Source: Ignavibacteriota bacterium
Lineage (GTDB): Bacteria; Bacteroidota; Kapaibacteriia; Palsa-1295
DNA length: 7,266 nucleotides
Assembly (NCBI GenBank): GCA_003151215.1
Contig: PLXB01000433.1
Span: 1 to 7,266 of the forward strand
Direction: 5' to 3'
The number at the start of each line of letters is the position of its first letter. Position 1 is the first letter of the stretch. The translations under genes were made by a program, and so were the position numbers. The notes beneath the pieces are model-generated. The model was not told the origin of the DNA, did not search any database, and worked only from the letters and a program-made list of their open reading frames with translations. Shown here in pieces: positions 5,265 to 7,266 of this stretch.

Positions 5265-6456
5265 ATAGTGCCTCTACTCCCGGTAATATTTTCCCTTCTA
5301 AAAATTCCAGACTCGCTCCGCCGCCTGTTGAGACATGACTCATTTTATCGGCAAGCCCGCTGGTTGTAATTGCGGCAACACTATCGCCTCCGCCAACGAT
5401 CGTTGTTGCGCCACGCCCGGTAGCAGTTGCCATTGCTTCTGCAATGGCTAATGTGCCGGCAGCAAAGTTCGGCATTTCAAAAACGCCCATTGGTCCGTTC
5501 CAGATAATGGTTTGTGCGCTCACTATAAGATCGGTGAACATATTGATCGTATCACGCCCGATATCCATACCCATCCAACCGGCCGGGATTTTTTCAACAG
5601 CCACAGTACGGTAATTTGCATCATTCGAAAAAGAATCCGCAATGACCGTATCTACGGGAAGCATCAATTTCTTTTTTTCTTTTTCGGCTCGTGCCATCAG
5701 ATCACGGGCGAGATCGAGTTTATCGTCTTCGCAAAGTGATTTACCGATCTCAAATCCTTTTGTTTTATAAAAAGTATATGCCATTCCGCCTCCGATAAGA
5801 ACGGCGTCAGCTTTACCCATTAAATTATCAATCACATCGATCTTCCCGCTGATCTTCGCTCCGCCAACAATGGCAACGAGCGGACGGCGTGGATTTGTGA
5901 CCGCTCCGCCAAGAAAATCCAACTCATTCTTCATCAGATATCCGGCGGCTTTTACGTTGAGGAAATGTGTAATTCCTTCGATCGAAGCATGAGCACGATG
6001 TGCGGCTCCGAATGCATCGTCCACATAGATTTCTGCCAGTGAAGAGAGTTTTTTTGAAAATTCAGGGTCATTCGCTTCTTCTTCTTTATGAAATCGAAGA
6101 TTTTCTAAGAGCAGAATATCTCCGTCTTTGAGTGCCTCAGCTTTACTCTTTGCTTCATCGCCAATGCAATCGGATGCAAATGCAATATCAGTTCCGAGAA
6201 GTTCTTCCAATCTCTTACGAACCGGGGCAAGTGAAAATTCAGGCAACGGTACCCCCTTTGGTCTTCCCAAATGACTTGCAATAATAAGCCTGGCTCCGCG
6301 CTTCCGCAATCCTTCAATTGTCGGGATCGCAGCACGAATGCGAGTATCATCGGTGATGTCATGCGGAGAGGTTTTCGCAAGCGGCACATTAAAATCCACA
6401 CGCAGGAACACGCGCTTGCCTTTGACATCAATATCGTCGATCGTTTTGAAGTTCAT
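5254..6456 (-). CDS. pgk: Phosphoglycerate kinase
   Basis: The protein has 400 residues, full length for the bacterial family. It transfers phosphate between 1,3-bisphosphoglycerate and ADP in the cytosol, yielding 3-phosphoglycerate and ATP. The N-terminal substrate domain shows RVDFNVP (19-25), DDTRIRAA (36-43), SHLGRP (61-66) and later DDAFGAAHRAHAS. The hinge and C-terminal nucleotide domain show VGGAKISGKIDVIDNL, GGGMAYTF, WNGPMGVFE (319-327), GGGDS (355-359) and STGGGASLEFLEGK (376-389). ATG 6456 is chosen because MNFKTIDDIDVKGKRV matches the usual PGK N-terminus. The frame itself continues upstream into gap. The gap stop and this start are separated by one base, and no clear Shine-Dalgarno is present, so translation is probably coupled to gap. 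Confidence 0.98.
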   Translation of the reverse strand: MNFKTIDDIDVKGKRVFLRVDFNVPLAKTSPHDITDDTRIRAAIPTIEGLRKRGARLIIASHLGRPKGVPLPEFSLAPVRKRLEELLGTDIAFASDCIGDEAKSKAEALKDGDILLLENLRFHKEEEANDPEFSKKLSSLAEIYVDDAFGAAHRAHASIEGITHFLNVKAAGYLMKNELDFLGGAVTNPRRPLVAIVGGAKISGKIDVIDNLMGKADAVLIGGGMAYTFYKTKGFEIGKSLCEDDKLDLARDLMARAEKEKKKLMLPVDTVIADSFSNDANYRTVAVEKIPAGWMGMDIGRDTINMFTDLIVSAQTIIWNGPMGVFEMPNFAAGTLAIAEAMATATGRGATTIVGGGDSVAAITTSGLADKMSHVSTGGGASLEFLEGKILPGVEALSEP

Positions 6457-6457
6457 T

Positions 6458-7266
<809 letters not shown>

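Noticed and set aside
6105..6431. Minus-strand frame of 108 codons inside pgk
   Set aside because: It is an alternative frame of phosphoglycerate kinase, whose motifs are intact over the same bases.

Overview
The window looks like a chromosomal stretch from a bacterium of the Bacteroidetes/Chlorobi (FCB) side of the tree. The main clue is the large surface protein, which ends in a type IX secretion (T9SS type A) sorting domain with the YPNPFN motif. That motif is frequent in Ignavibacteria, Kapabacteria and related uncultured lineages. Base composition is moderate, and several start codons lack a Shine-Dalgarno sequence. The lineage is inferred from these traits, not from a marker phylogeny.

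Layout, left to right. (1) A secreted, cysteine-rich protein of unknown function on the minus strand runs off the left edge (752 down to 1). It has no stop inside the window. (2) A 384-base stretch (753-1136) has no firm gene. It holds a questionable 83-codon minus-strand frame with one membrane segment, a 7-base C/G run and a small cluster of palindromic half-sites. (3) A peptidase family M29 (AmpS/COG2309) aminopeptidase lies on the minus strand (2186-1137). (4) The 266-base gap before the next gene carries a palindromic intergenic repeat of the ATTGCGAGG...GCAATC kind. (5) A 669-residue secreted BNR/Asp-box (sialidase-like propeller) protein with a T9SS sorting domain follows on the minus strand (4462-2453). 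(6) A 129-base divergent intergenic region separates it from ruvA on the plus strand (4592-5191). (7) ruvA converges on pgk, and an imperfect inverted repeat spans their junction. (8) pgk (6456-5254) lies one base downstream of gap, which runs off the right edge.

Functionally the window joins housekeeping genes with exported proteins. gap-pgk encodes two consecutive steps of lower glycolysis as one transcription unit. RuvA is the Holliday-junction recognition subunit. The M29 enzyme is probably a cytosolic peptidase. The two secreted proteins are probably cell-surface or extracellular factors. I see no defence system, CRISPR array, prophage, transposase, tRNA or rRNA, and no clear new multi-gene system. 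The least explained items are the cysteine-rich secreted protein, the leader region in front of it, and the palindromic repeat.
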